Of a stretch of 24,193 bases of DNA, positions 1-7,034 are shown in pieces. This DNA is from a virus. The stretch covers positions 1 through 24,193 of IMG/VR virus record IMGVR_UViG_3300027759_000415, one strand, 5' to 3'. A model generated the notes under the pieces. The model did not search any database and was not told the origin of the DNA. It was given only the letters and a program-made list of their open reading frames with translations. Position numbers and translations under genes: made by a program. The stretch's first letter is position 1; the number at the start of each line of letters is the position of its first letter.

Positions 1-743
1 AAGTCTGACAAGCTAATCATTGCACTCCGTCTGACTCCACCCACAACAACAACTTCCCCGATTTTGCACAGAATATCATGGCACTCAAGGGAAGTGAGAC
101 GGCGACCTGTTGCTCCTTTAAACTTGGCAACACAGAACTTATAAAGCTCTTCCAAAGGTCCGGGTCCAGAAGCACGTCCACCGAAGGTCTTGAGTCTTGC
201 TCCGGCAGGTCGAACTCTTGATACGTCGAACTTTGGAATCTCGCCAGCGTATAGAAGAGCCAAGAGCTGTCGAAGTGATTTCGCCCATCCCTCTTTAGAA
301 TCCGACACAACAATAGAACTCTTACTATCAAACAACTGCTCCGGGACTTCAGGTAACTTTTTAACATATTGTTGCTCCACAGAGAAACCGACACCAGTGC
401 CACAGAGAAGAATATACATCGCTTCATCAAAGGCTTTAGGGTCGTCTATTGGTAAATAGGAACAGTTAAATGCAGCTACGTTCTGACGCTCTAGCGCAGG
501 TCCTGCTGTCATTACTGCTCTCATACTAGGGACTACATCAAGAGCAACAACAGCTTGCTCAAGTTCAGTACGTAATTCGTGTGTTAATACATAGTTTTGT
601 TTTGTTGCTAAGTGCTTCTCCATGAAATCAAAATATCGTGCCACTGTCTCATTCCAGTGTTCACGACGACCTTTATCGTCAAGATAACGACTGTATCTTG
701 ATTTAGCGATAAAAGTGTTGTACGGAGTCATTGTGTATGGCAT
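1..743 (-). CDS. nrdJ: Class II (B12-dependent) ribonucleotide reductase, N-terminal part
   Basis: Reduces ribonucleotides to deoxyribonucleotides for phage DNA synthesis. The gene runs off the left edge, so only the first 247 codons are present; the frame is open throughout. Visible hallmarks are the proximal active-site cysteine in the FNCSY motif (about residue 94), the VPSMRA motif (71-76), GTGVGFSVE (115-123) and a PxGxRLKTFGGRASGP segment (179-194). This combination matches the monomeric adenosylcobalamin-dependent reductases carried by many aquatic podoviruses. The radical cysteine and the C-terminal cysteine pair would lie outside the window. The chosen ATG follows the preceding stop after three bases; a second Met at residue 5 is an alternative. 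It is the last gene visible in the minus-strand replication operon. Confidence 0.92.
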   Translation of the reverse strand, partial: MPYTMTPYNTFIAKSRYSRYLDDKGRREHWNETVARYFDFMEKHLATKQNYVLTHELRTELEQAVVALDVVPSMRAVMTAGPALERQNVAAFNCSYLPIDDPKAFDEAMYILLCGTGVGFSVEQQYVKKLPEVPEQLFDSKSSIVVSDSKEGWAKSLRQLLALLYAGEIPKFDVSRVRPAGARLKTFGGRASGPGPLEELYKFCVAKFKGATGRRLTSLECHDILCKIGEVVVVGGVRRSAMISLSD

Positions 744-746
744 ATC

Positions 747-902
747 TTATAAAACCTCTTTTTCTAGTCTATCGGCATTGTCCTCAATTTTATCCGAGAA
801 CATCTCTACTATGTCTTCACTGCTGATGTTTAAAAGTTCCAGTAGCGTTACCTCATCTAAAGCAATAAGACGTTCTTTAATTTCGTGCAAAAGCAGTGGC
901 AT
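747..902 (-). CDS. Small conserved phage protein, 51 aa, unknown function
   Basis: The translation begins MPLLLHEIKERL and ends in a charged helix (DNADRLEKEVL). It is leucine- and acid-rich, probably all-helical, with no membrane segment or cysteine motif. It sits ten bases after the DUF3310 gene and three bases before the ribonucleotide reductase gene, so it belongs to the same operon. Very similar short helical proteins occur beside nucleotide-metabolism genes in cyanophage- and pelagiphage-like genomes, as I recall the family. Its function is unknown. The ribosome binding site is weak (AGAAAG about nine bases before the ATG). Support is the intact frame, tight packing and protein-like composition. 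Confidence 0.75.
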   Translation of the reverse strand: MPLLLHEIKERLIALDEVTLLELLNISSEDIVEMFSDKIEDNADRLEKEVL

Positions 903-911
903 AGTTTCTTT

Positions 912-1265
912 CTACTTGTAATACTTATCTACTACATCATCATAATTATCTATTAAAAACTCTAAATAATGCTGAATTTTTTCTAGGTCTTCTCGTCCAT
1001 TTTTATAAGGGAATCGAAGTATGTATTTTACCACATTATGAGACCAAGGGTCAAGTCCCCAATCTAACGCTATAGTCCAAGGTTGTACACCTTTTTTATA
1101 GTGTGTACCGCCTACTTGCTTTGACAAACTGTCACCGGGGTCTTCCATTCCATCCGCAAATTGAGCAGCTAATCTAGCTTTACGAAAAAACTCTTCTGTA
1201 TCATCTTCATACTTTGTTAAAACATCGTAGCCATAATGTGCTGGCATTGCGATTGGATTATCCAT
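912..1265 (-). CDS. DUF3310 protein (T7 gp1.7-like nucleotide kinase family)
   Basis: The C-terminal two thirds carries the DUF3310 signature: VGGTHYKKGVQPW (about 51-63), then a helix with NVVKYILRFPYKNG and DLEKIQHYLEFLI. T7 gp1.7, which has this domain, is a nucleotide kinase; whether this protein is one cannot be shown from sequence alone. The first 45 residues are charged and less conserved. The start codon overlaps the end of the upstream exonuclease gene by eight bases. Its position just before the reductase gene fits a role in deoxynucleotide supply. Confidence 0.85.
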   Translation of the reverse strand: MDNPIAMPAHYGYDVLTKYEDDTEEFFRKARLAAQFADGMEDPGDSLSKQVGGTHYKKGVQPWTIALDWGLDPWSHNVVKYILRFPYKNGREDLEKIQHYLEFLIDNYDDVVDKYYK

Positions 1266-1995
1266 GAGATTTTACCTCTACCGTTTTCTTAGTTGATTTA
1301 GTACCTTGTGACCAGCTTCCACAAGACCTACATTGATATCTTTGATAAGTACCAGTAGTTGACACTGCTGTTCCACGCTTTTGCAAATGCTCATGTCCAC
1401 AAGTCGGACAGCCTTGAATATCGCTGAATAAATTGCGGTTAGGGGGATTTTTAATCCAAGGCAAAAGATTATTGTACAAGTCTTCCAATAAAACAACATC
1501 TTGTATGTTGTAATCTTCCATACGTTTCCAAGCATCTTTATCTCCATTCATACATTTGACCCACAAAGCATGACCTTCGTGTTCGTGTTTCTTACCTAGA
1601 CCCAGACGTTGAGATACATAATCCAGCTTATTGCTAGGAAACCTAAAATTACTACGAACCACACGCAAGAGGTCAATCTGTTTATAAGGCGATGGAGGAA
1701 GTAACTTGGTGAGTAGAAATTCCTTGTTAAGAGTAGGAATATCAAACTTAGTTCCATTGTAATGGATAACAGCATCAGCAGAGTCCAGAAGAGCATGAAT
1801 ACCTTTCAGCATTGTTTTAGGTTTAGATTGGTGTACAGAATCAAAGTAAATGTCTTCTTCACCTAGCCACTTAGCTGCGTAGCATAAGACATAGGAAGAC
1901 TCCATCAATTGATTGATACTGACGTTTTGCTGCCATAATCCCCAGACGTGCGCCGTGTTCGGAGATGTTTCAATATCAAGCAGTAGGATTTTCAC
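1258..1995 (-). CDS. DnaQ-like 3'-5' exonuclease with C-terminal zinc ribbon
   Basis: A DEDD-family exonuclease of 245 residues. Exo I is LLLDIETS (D7, E9), Exo II is HYNGTKFDIP (D85) and Exo III is YNIQD (D166), so all acidic metal ligands are present. A separate C-terminal zinc ribbon follows, CPTCGH at 196-201 and CRSCGS at 222-227, suggesting nucleic-acid binding. The fold resembles the RNase_H_2/YprB-type exonucleases rather than a polymerase proofreading domain. The ATG overlaps the upstream stop in ATGA. The DNA polymerase in this phage already has a proofreading domain, so this enzyme probably works in recombination, repair or host DNA degradation; that is an inference. Confidence 0.85.
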   Translation of the reverse strand: MKILLLDIETSPNTAHVWGLWQQNVSINQLMESSYVLCYAAKWLGEEDIYFDSVHQSKPKTMLKGIHALLDSADAVIHYNGTKFDIPTLNKEFLLTKLLPPSPYKQIDLLRVVRSNFRFPSNKLDYVSQRLGLGKKHEHEGHALWVKCMNGDKDAWKRMEDYNIQDVVLLEDLYNNLLPWIKNPPNRNLFSDIQGCPTCGHEHLQKRGTAVSTTGTYQRYQCRSCGSWSQGTKSTKKTVEVKSHG

Positions 1996-2294
1996 TGTGT
2001 GTCGTCCTCATCATCAAACAACGAATCAAGTGCTTTTTCACGCTTACGATGCTGTAACACCATTTCAAACTCTTTCTTAGAAATAGCGTAGTCATGCTCA
2101 CGTCCGTAAGGATGGTCGGTAATGAACAGAATTTTTTCTGATATTCCATAACCATATTGAGCAGCTAAAAAGTCACCAAACTGTAAGACTAATTCTGTCC
2201 AAGAAGTACAGTCTTCTACACTAAACTCTTTAGTGATTAAACCATCTCCGCTATGTATTTCAAACTTGACTTCCATGTTGTTGTCGTCGTACAT
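1992..2294 (-). CDS. Hypothetical protein, 100 aa, acidic C-terminus
   Basis: Not recognised. The product begins MYDDNNMEVKFEI, contains a mixed helix/strand central part and ends in an acidic tail (SLFDDEDDTQ). No cysteine cluster or membrane segment is visible. I chose the second of two nearby in-frame ATG codons because AGGAG lies seven bases before it; the first ATG, six bases upstream, is only one base from the same AGGAG. The stop overlaps the start of the DnaQ-like exonuclease gene, so the two are probably translated together. Confidence 0.75.
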   Translation of the reverse strand: MYDDNNMEVKFEIHSGDGLITKEFSVEDCTSWTELVLQFGDFLAAQYGYGISEKILFITDHPYGREHDYAISKKEFEMVLQHRKREKALDSLFDDEDDTQ

Positions 2295-2304
2295 TGTCAT
2301 TCTC

Positions 2305-2637
2305 CTATTGTGCCATTAAGTCAAATAAAATCTCTGCATCAATTACTGCAAGTGGTTTACAGTTATTCTGTTTAATAATAACTATTGGTTCACCATCGCC
2401 ATGCTTCTTGCACTGCTCGTAGTAGTTGTAGACGGCTATCTTTGCTAAAGATTTACACTCAAATGTTGCTGGCATTTCTTCCTTAGCAAACTGAGACATC
2501 ACTACATCTTCACCATGACTACCCATTGGACAACTGCGTAAGTCCTTATCCGTTAGTTGCGGATACCTCGCTAGTAACTGCTTTACTGTCCATTGCTGGA
2601 GTAGTCTTCCTTTTTGTTTTGCTGAGCTTGTTTTCAA
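2305..2637 (-). CDS. Putative phage endonuclease (PD-(D/E)XK-like)
   Basis: The 110-residue product starts with a basic segment (SAKQKGRLLQQW), followed by DKDLRSCPMGSHGEDVVMS and then FECKSLAKIAVYNYYEQ. The order glycine-rich GED, acidic/ECK, and a helix with Y/Q is what I know from small phage PD-(D/E)XK endonucleases found in T7-like marine phages. The proposed catalytic residues are D44 in GED and the E-C-K triplet near residue 80. A Holliday-junction or debranching role like T7 gp3 is a guess from genome position. The start is TTG, with AAAGGA upstream and no in-frame ATG near the conserved N-terminus. Its start overlaps the preceding gene by 92 bases, which is large for this genome. Confidence 0.65.
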   Translation of the reverse strand: MKTSSAKQKGRLLQQWTVKQLLARYPQLTDKDLRSCPMGSHGEDVVMSQFAKEEMPATFECKSLAKIAVYNYYEQCKKHGDGEPIVIIKQNNCKPLAVIDAEILFDLMAQ

Positions 2638-2884
2638 GTTTTATTTCCTTTACTTTTGTGAGCATCTTCTTAGGGATGGTAATGCTGTTATTACACATAC
2701 CTATCGTGATAGTCCCGGCAAGTTCAATTTGTTCATCATCTTCAAACACTACAAACCCAACTGACTTACACTTTAAATCTTCACGCTTTGCTTCATGCCA
2801 TTCACCTTGAGCAAGTGCGTCTAACCATTCAACTAGGACGAGCTTGGTGGTGTCCAGACTTGATTTGGACTTCTTTGGAGCCAC
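2546..2884 (-). CDS. Hypothetical protein, 112 aa, possible T7-like accessory protein
   Basis: The core (LVLVEWLDALAQGEW, then SVGFVVFEDDEQIELAG and SITIPKKMLTKVKEI) reads as a compact beta-rich domain of a kind common in T7-like phage replication operons. The function is unknown. The C-terminal 30 residues are Lys/Thr-rich and are the part that overlaps the next gene in another frame. The frame is open further upstream to an ATG at 2971, but that start would overlap the exonuclease gene by 139 bases; I prefer GTG at 2884, giving MAPKKSKSS, with a 52-base overlap. The exact start is uncertain. Confidence 0.65.
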   Translation of the reverse strand: MAPKKSKSSLDTTKLVLVEWLDALAQGEWHEAKREDLKCKSVGFVVFEDDEQIELAGTITIGMCNNSITIPKKMLTKVKEIKLENKLSKTKRKTTPAMDSKAVTSEVSATNG

Positions 2885-3516
2885 AGTAGTTGTGCGTTCT
2901 CCGAAACTCGCTGCTGGTCGCCCTCGTAGGCTTTGAGGACTGCTTGATATAGTTCGCTTTCGTTTGTACATTCTTCAAGAATCCTTTTAGCTTTAACAGG
3001 ACCAATACCCTTCAGTCCAATAATGTTATCAATTCTGTCACCAGTAAGAATTTGAGTATAGAAAGCAGTTAAACCTTCAAACTCAGTTACATGATATTTT
3101 TCTTTATTGCGGTAGTTGTAATGCCAACCTCTAAATTGATTGAGGTCTTTGTCAATATGTACCATGATAGTTTCATCTTCAGGAACTGCGTAAGCAGCGA
3201 TACCAACTGCATCATCTGCTTCAATTCCTTGTACTACTGTAAAGCCCCATGATGTCACTAAATGACATCTAAGTGCTTGTAAATGAACAGGTTTTTCAGA
3301 TACTCTCTGACCCTTATATGGAACTGTAACTGCTATCGCATCACGGAAGTTGCCTTTGCCCGTTAGGAAGCCCTTGTAATCTTCACAGTCCAGCTCCATA
3401 CAAAGTTCAGTCATTGTTTCCTCAAGCCTTGATATCGCAATAGACTCCTCTGCATCGTTACTAGAGAAACCTACTGCGTAGCAAAGACTATCAGCATCAA
3501 TGAGAGCTGTTATCAC
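2833..3516 (-). CDS. 5'-3' exonuclease (FEN/T7 gp6-like)
   Basis: A 227-residue flap-endonuclease-family enzyme. The metal ligands are ALIDADS (D7, D9), EADDAVG (E99, D101, D102), HIDKDLNQF (D122, D124) and GDRIDN (D160, D163), followed by the helix-hairpin-helix-like GLKGIGPVKAKRIL (167-180) that binds DNA. In T7 the equivalent gp6 removes RNA primers and degrades host DNA. The start is GTG, overlapping the SSB stop in GTGA. The last dozen residues (PNQVWTPPSSS) are low-complexity and overlap the next gene. Confidence 0.9.
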   Translation of the reverse strand: MITALIDADSLCYAVGFSSNDAEESIAISRLEETMTELCMELDCEDYKGFLTGKGNFRDAIAVTVPYKGQRVSEKPVHLQALRCHLVTSWGFTVVQGIEADDAVGIAAYAVPEDETIMVHIDKDLNQFRGWHYNYRNKEKYHVTEFEGLTAFYTQILTGDRIDNIIGLKGIGPVKAKRILEECTNESELYQAVLKAYEGDQQRVSENAQLLWLQRSPNQVWTPPSSS

Positions 3517-3932
3517 AGGATGTCGTCGTCCAAGTTTTCAATAGAAGCGTCATCACCACTAGCGTTGTACTTCACTAAATCGGTAATAACAATCTTTGCT
3601 AACGAGGCAGATACACCATCCTTGTTCTTCCACTTCCAGCTATACGGCTTAATCAAAGCGATTGCTTTAGAGCCGTTACCAACTACATCTTTAATCTCGT
3701 TACCATCTTTGTCAAATGGCTGGATAGCGTAGTTTGACTTCACTGTTAAGAACCAACCCTTCTCAGGTTTGTCTTCACGCTTGCGAGGTGCAAGACCAAT
3801 AGACTCTAGGGCTTCAACGGCTGCTGTTGACAGGTTAGCCAAGTCACATTGGAACTTGCCACTCATGTCGTTTACTTTGTCAAAGAAAGCCCACTGAACT
3901 TCTGCTTGAATCTTAACTGGTTTTAATTCCAT
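3513..3932 (-). CDS. Single-stranded DNA-binding protein, T7 gp2.5-like
   Basis: A 139-residue protein with the layout of gp2.5-type SSBs: an OB-fold core beginning KPVKIQAEVQWAFFDKVND, a central GNGSKAIALIKPYSWKWKNKDG segment with aromatic residues suited to stacking on ssDNA, and an acidic tail ending NLDDDIL. In T7 the acidic tail with terminal aromatic residue docks the polymerase and helicase; here the terminus is leucine instead of phenylalanine. It lies between the DNA polymerase and 5'-3' exonuclease genes, as expected of a replisome cluster. AGGAGAT lies upstream of the ATG, and a promoter about 90 bases upstream could drive it separately from the polymerase gene. Confidence 0.85.
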   Translation of the reverse strand: MELKPVKIQAEVQWAFFDKVNDMSGKFQCDLANLSTAAVEALESIGLAPRKREDKPEKGWFLTVKSNYAIQPFDKDGNEIKDVVGNGSKAIALIKPYSWKWKNKDGVSASLAKIVITDLVKYNASGDDASIENLDDDIL

Positions 3933-4022
3933 TTTAAATCTCCTTATCTACTACGTTTAGAAATACTGCCTGTTTATTATACAACAACTTACAACTATTT
4001 GATTTCATAATGTGATAAACTT

Positions 4023-4051
4023 ATTGTAAAGTTTTACTGATTTATTGTAAA
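4023..4051 (-). promoter_or_regulatory. Sigma-70 promoter upstream of the SSB gene
   Basis: On the minus strand TTTACA (4051-4046) is separated by 17 bases from TACAAT (4028-4023). Both hexamers lie inside two copies of a 14-base direct repeat 21 bases apart (plus-strand positions 4021-4034 and 4042-4055). The promoter begins within the last codons of the upstream 62-residue gene. The expected transcript starts about 85 bases before the SSB start codon. A second TATAAT-like element near 3977 lacks a good -35 box. Confidence 0.6.
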
Positions 4052-4230
4052 GTTTGATTAGAATAATCTAGACTTTCTTCCATTGTTCCATCTTCAATAT
4101 CCAATACTGCATCCTTTAACAACTCATAAGTCTCTTCCAAATCAAAACTAGAACTTAATGAATATGTCCCATCTTTGTAAGCAGACACAGCAACCATGCC
4201 GAGTAGGTTTGGGTCTTTTTCTTTAGTCAT
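4042..4230 (-). CDS. Hypothetical protein, 62 aa
   Basis: Not recognised. The product begins MTKEKDPNLLGMVAVSAYKDG and continues with an acidic helical part (DLEETYELLKDAVLDIEDG). It is soluble and small. I chose the ATG that overlaps the DNA polymerase stop by one base (TGATG) over an in-frame ATG 18 bases upstream, because one-base and four-base overlaps dominate this operon; the purine-rich GAAAGAGA upstream may be its ribosome binding site. Its 3' end forms part of a 14-base direct repeat that also builds a promoter. Confidence 0.65.
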   Translation of the reverse strand: MTKEKDPNLLGMVAVSAYKDGTYSLSSSFDLEETYELLKDAVLDIEDGTMEESLDYSNQTLQ

Positions 4231-5879
4231 CAATGTGTCTCTTTCCATGAGTTACCTACCTTGTATTCTCCGTCCAGAGGACAGCGCATTTTTAACACTA
4301 TACCAGCTTCTTTGATTGCTTGCTTACCTAACTGACCTACTTCTTCTGCACGACTTTCTTCTACTTCTATTTGCCATTCATCGTGAACATTAGCAACTAT
4401 TTTAAACTCTATCTTTGATTGACGTAGCTTTCTGTGCAAAATAACAACAGCTTGCTTCATAACGATTGCACCAGCGCCTTGCAGTAGCGTGTTGAGCGCC
4501 GAGTGTTCTGCACGAACGAGTAACTTGCGTCCGTCAAGACCCGGTAGCCATCCTTCTTTAGCGTAGATACGAGCCACTTTCTCTCTAAGAGCTTTAAGTT
4601 TCGGCGTATTTCGTAGAAAAGAATCAATGAGCTTTTGTCCTTCTTTCGCAGAACCTCCAACAATCGACCCGATTTTGGAACTTCCAGCGCCATAGAGGAA
4701 AGCATAGATAAACGTCTTAGCTTGATTCCTCGTTTGCAACCCAGCAGCGGTTTGGTTCGCTGTGTGGATGTCGCCCGATACAACTTCATGTGTATATACA
4801 TTGTCGTTCATATAGTGAGCCAACATTCTCAACTCCAGTCCTGAAGCATCAATGCCAACTAACTTATATCCTTTCTCTACAATCCATAAATCCCGACACT
4901 CGTGTCCGTAAGGACTACCGCTGTTAGGAACCTGTGCCATGTTAGGCTTCATGTGCGTCATACGACCTGTAACAGCGCCGTTGGTGATGACACGACCATG
5001 AACCCTTCCGTCCTTGCCAAGAGCTTCTAGCCAGCTATCAATCTGTGCTATCCGCTTTTGCAACATCATGTACTCTGCTAAGGTTTTTGCTTCTGGGAAG
5101 TCGAGGCTTTCGAGCGTGGTTTCGTCGACGATGACCGACCCTTTTTCTGTAAACTTGTTAGGCTTCCACCCCTTTTCGGTGAGTCTTTCGGCAATTTGCT
5201 GCCGACTGCCGGGATTGAACGGCTCGATGATGTCTTTGAGCGGTTTCCCTGACGTTTTGTGAACTCTTCCAGTGGTGACTTTATCGGGGAAGATGATTGC
5301 CATTTCAACCTGAATAGCGTCCAACTTAGTTTTAAGTATAGATAGTAGTTGTAAAGCCCCAGCTTCATTGAGTTTAAAACCGTTTCTTTCTTGCTCCGCA
5401 ACGATGATTGCAACCTCGTGTTCGAGCGTGATACTTTCTTTTGAATAGTCATTCTTCATCTCCTGAGTTAAATGTTCATATAACTTCTTTGTTACCAATG
5501 TATCTTGAATACAATACTCTTCCATCTCCTTTGACCAACCACTATCAAAGTCTGTGAACTCACCTTTAGCAAACCCTAAGCGTTGTCCCCAAGCAGCAAG
5601 GCTGTGTCCGTCTTCCAAGCTAGGGTTATACAACCTAGACAACACTAGCGTATCGACTACTTGTGACTTTCTAACAGTAACACCCCAAACTCGTTTCAAC
5701 ACTGGGAAGTCAAAGAAGATGCCGTTGTGTGCCACAATTTCAGTTGCGTTGTTAATGTAAGTCTGTAACAACTCAGGAGTCTTAAAAGTAAACCATTCAT
5801 CTGTATCAATATTCCTAGTAACAACACACCAAATCTTGTCGTGTGCTAGGTTAGTTTCGATGTCAAGAATTATCCTCAT
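4230..5879 (-). CDS. DNA polymerase, family A with 3'-5' exonuclease domain
   Basis: A replicative T7 gp5-like polymerase of 549 residues. Proofreading domain: ILDIET (D6, E8), NGIFFDFP (D57), YCIQD (D126). Polymerase domain: GAVTGRMTHMKPNMAQVP (301-318), motif A VGIDASGLELR (D344), motif B RNQAKTFIYAFLYG (R384, K388, Y392) and motif C VHDEWQ (H499, D500, E501). All catalytic residues are present, and Tyr at 392 matches T7. It is about 150 residues shorter than T7 gp5. Between residues about 198 and 221, where T7 carries the thioredoxin-binding loop, only a short connector is present. The gene overlaps its neighbours at both ends. Confidence 0.96.
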   Translation of the reverse strand: MRIILDIETNLAHDKIWCVVTRNIDTDEWFTFKTPELLQTYINNATEIVAHNGIFFDFPVLKRVWGVTVRKSQVVDTLVLSRLYNPSLEDGHSLAAWGQRLGFAKGEFTDFDSGWSKEMEEYCIQDTLVTKKLYEHLTQEMKNDYSKESITLEHEVAIIVAEQERNGFKLNEAGALQLLSILKTKLDAIQVEMAIIFPDKVTTGRVHKTSGKPLKDIIEPFNPGSRQQIAERLTEKGWKPNKFTEKGSVIVDETTLESLDFPEAKTLAEYMMLQKRIAQIDSWLEALGKDGRVHGRVITNGAVTGRMTHMKPNMAQVPNSGSPYGHECRDLWIVEKGYKLVGIDASGLELRMLAHYMNDNVYTHEVVSGDIHTANQTAAGLQTRNQAKTFIYAFLYGAGSSKIGSIVGGSAKEGQKLIDSFLRNTPKLKALREKVARIYAKEGWLPGLDGRKLLVRAEHSALNTLLQGAGAIVMKQAVVILHRKLRQSKIEFKIVANVHDEWQIEVEESRAEEVGQLGKQAIKEAGIVLKMRCPLDGEYKVGNSWKETH

Positions 5880-6244
5880 TCGATGATTTTAACCAAATCT
5901 GTCAAACTAATCAAGTACATTCTTGAAGTGTTGTCATCACCACCACGAATCATCTTAGGCATATTCTTGGTAATATAGGAGCGTAGTTTAGATACTGGGA
6001 ACACTAGCGTCATAACAATGTCATTACCAACAGCAAGGTTATGGAACCAGTAGTCTGCCTCAGTAGAAGCAATACCACTCGGACGACCACGACTCTCAAA
6101 TTCAATAACGATGTTGCCTGTAGACTTCCATTTATCTCTTTCAGTCTTAACTTCTATCTTTTTGTTCTGTAGCATATCCGCTACTTTTTGCTCAAACACT
6201 TGTCCATACTGTAAGTCAAGGTCAAATCTTTTGTCGTTGTTCAT
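5876..6244 (-). CDS. Putative PD-(D/E)XK-type nuclease
   Basis: The 122-residue product shows YGQVFEQKVADML, then KIEVKTERDKWKSTGNIVIEFES and a TEADYWFHN motif. The pattern E-helix, (I)EVK, and a Gly-Asn-Ile-Val-Ile-Glu strand fits small restriction-endonuclease-fold phage nucleases; E in EVKTE and the following K are the likely catalytic pair. It lies directly before the DNA polymerase gene and overlaps it in ATGA. The substrate is unknown; resolvase or recombination roles are possible. An ATG two codons upstream (6250) is the alternative start; the ATG used here overlaps the previous stop in ATGA. Confidence 0.7.
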   Translation of the reverse strand: MNNDKRFDLDLQYGQVFEQKVADMLQNKKIEVKTERDKWKSTGNIVIEFESRGRPSGIASTEADYWFHNLAVGNDIVMTLVFPVSKLRSYITKNMPKMIRGGDDNTSRMYLISLTDLVKIIE

Positions 6245-6447
6245 AAGCATAGTTTTATCAAACCTCCTAAGTACATCAATACCGCAACTGCTTCAACAAC
6301 AAACAAAGCATAGTCTTTCTGATAGACACCTGACCAAGCCCATAATCCACTACCGACTAAACCAAACCAGAGGTTCAACGGGAAAATGTTTAGGCTAGTT
6401 AAGGCAATGCCAATCAGACAAAGAGCTGTGCCAGTCCACTTAATCAT
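6241..6447 (-). CDS. Small integral membrane protein, 68 aa
   Basis: Three hydrophobic segments are visible: ALCLIGIALTSLNIFPLNLWFGLVG read as two short helices, WAWSGVYQKDYALFVVEAVAVLMYLGGLI as the rest. The YQKDYALF turn with downstream hydrophobic helix resembles small PnuC-like or conserved phage membrane proteins of unknown role. The chosen ATG overlaps the previous stop by eight bases; the frame is open to an ATG at 6486, which would add 13 residues but overlap the previous gene by 47 bases. It is probably located in the host inner membrane. No function can be assigned. Confidence 0.7.
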   Translation of the reverse strand: MIKWTGTALCLIGIALTSLNIFPLNLWFGLVGSGLWAWSGVYQKDYALFVVEAVAVLMYLGGLIKLCL

Positions 6448-6721
6448 TCCTATCACTATCGTCCATTCGTTTAATCTCGTGGTCAATCAAGTTTTTTGCA
6501 GCTTGGAGCGACCTACTCAACAACTTCATATCTTCTAAATGATATTCTGCAATTCCACCAGCAGGGATACGATAAGCCTCTAAAGACTGTCTTACGATTT
6601 CTTTTAGCGTTGTTGCAAACTGTACAGGCTCATCAGAATCACCGAACCAAAAACCATAATCAATCGCACCATTCTCGGCAATCCAAGCATAGCCATCTAA
6701 TTTAATATTTTTCTTACTCAT
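6440..6721 (-). CDS. Hypothetical protein, 93 aa
   Basis: Not recognised. The N-terminal half (KLDGYAWIAENGAIDYGFWFGDSDEPVQFATTLKE, read with gaps) is aromatic and beta-like, and the C-terminal half is helical and charged (LLSRSLQAAKNLIDHEIKRMDD). No metal-binding or membrane motif is present. The start overlaps the upstream stop in ATGA and the end overlaps the downstream membrane protein gene. It belongs to the chain of small genes between the helicase and polymerase genes, so a role in replication support or host interaction is only a positional guess. Confidence 0.75.
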   Translation of the reverse strand: MSKKNIKLDGYAWIAENGAIDYGFWFGDSDEPVQFATTLKEIVRQSLEAYRIPAGGIAEYHLEDMKLLSRSLQAAKNLIDHEIKRMDDSDRND

Positions 6722-6918
6722 TTCTCTTGTGCCTTTCTTAGTATTGCTTTAGCAAAATAAATTGGGTCAAATTCTGAATCTGTTGGAGTAACTTCCAAAT
6801 AAGATTCTTCATACAACTTATATATTTCCTCATCTGTTAGTGTCTTTGCTGGATTAAGACCTTTAGCAAGGCAGTCGTTAAATCCCTTGTTATAAAAAAG
6901 TAATTGTTCATTATTCAT
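6718..6918 (-). CDS. Hypothetical protein, 66 aa
   Basis: Not recognised. The product begins MNNEQLLFYNKGFNDCL and is mostly helical and acidic, ending FAKAILRKAQEK. The ATG chosen has GGAGG six bases upstream and overlaps the previous stop in ATGA. An upstream TTG would add four residues but would remove the ribosome binding site. No domain is visible. The FYNKGFNDC segment is reminiscent of short conserved phage proteins of unknown role. Confidence 0.75.
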   Translation of the reverse strand: MNNEQLLFYNKGFNDCLAKGLNPAKTLTDEEIYKLYEESYLEVTPTDSEFDPIYFAKAILRKAQEK

Positions 6919-7034
6919 ACGTTCCTCCAATACCTATCTTTAGGGTTAGCTAACATAGACTTTAACAATTCATCCACCGACCTAAACCACTGAGTCACTT
7001 TCATGCCATCATGCGTAGTGATTGTAAAACTCAC
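6915..7034 (-). CDS. Small hypothetical protein, 39 aa, GTG start
   Basis: The translation begins MSFTITTHDGMKVTQWFRSV and ends NPKDRYWRNV. The GTG start overlaps the preceding stop in GTGA, with GGAGGG close upstream, and its own stop overlaps the next start in ATGA. This coupling on both sides is the main support for such a short gene. It has no cysteine or membrane motif. The function is unknown. Confidence 0.7.
   Translation of the reverse strand: MSFTITTHDGMKVTQWFRSVDELLKSMLANPKDRYWRNV

Noticed and set aside
17-430. Minus-strand open frame of 137 codons at the left edge, and the plus-strand frame 190-459
   Set aside because: Both are shadows of the ribonucleotide reductase gene, whose frame is open to the window edge and carries the FNCSY and GTGVGFSVE motifs.
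2526-2810. A 94-codon hydrophobic frame on the plus strand
   Set aside because: Antisense to two supported minus-strand genes; its hydrophobicity mirrors the Lys/Glu codons of the opposite strand.
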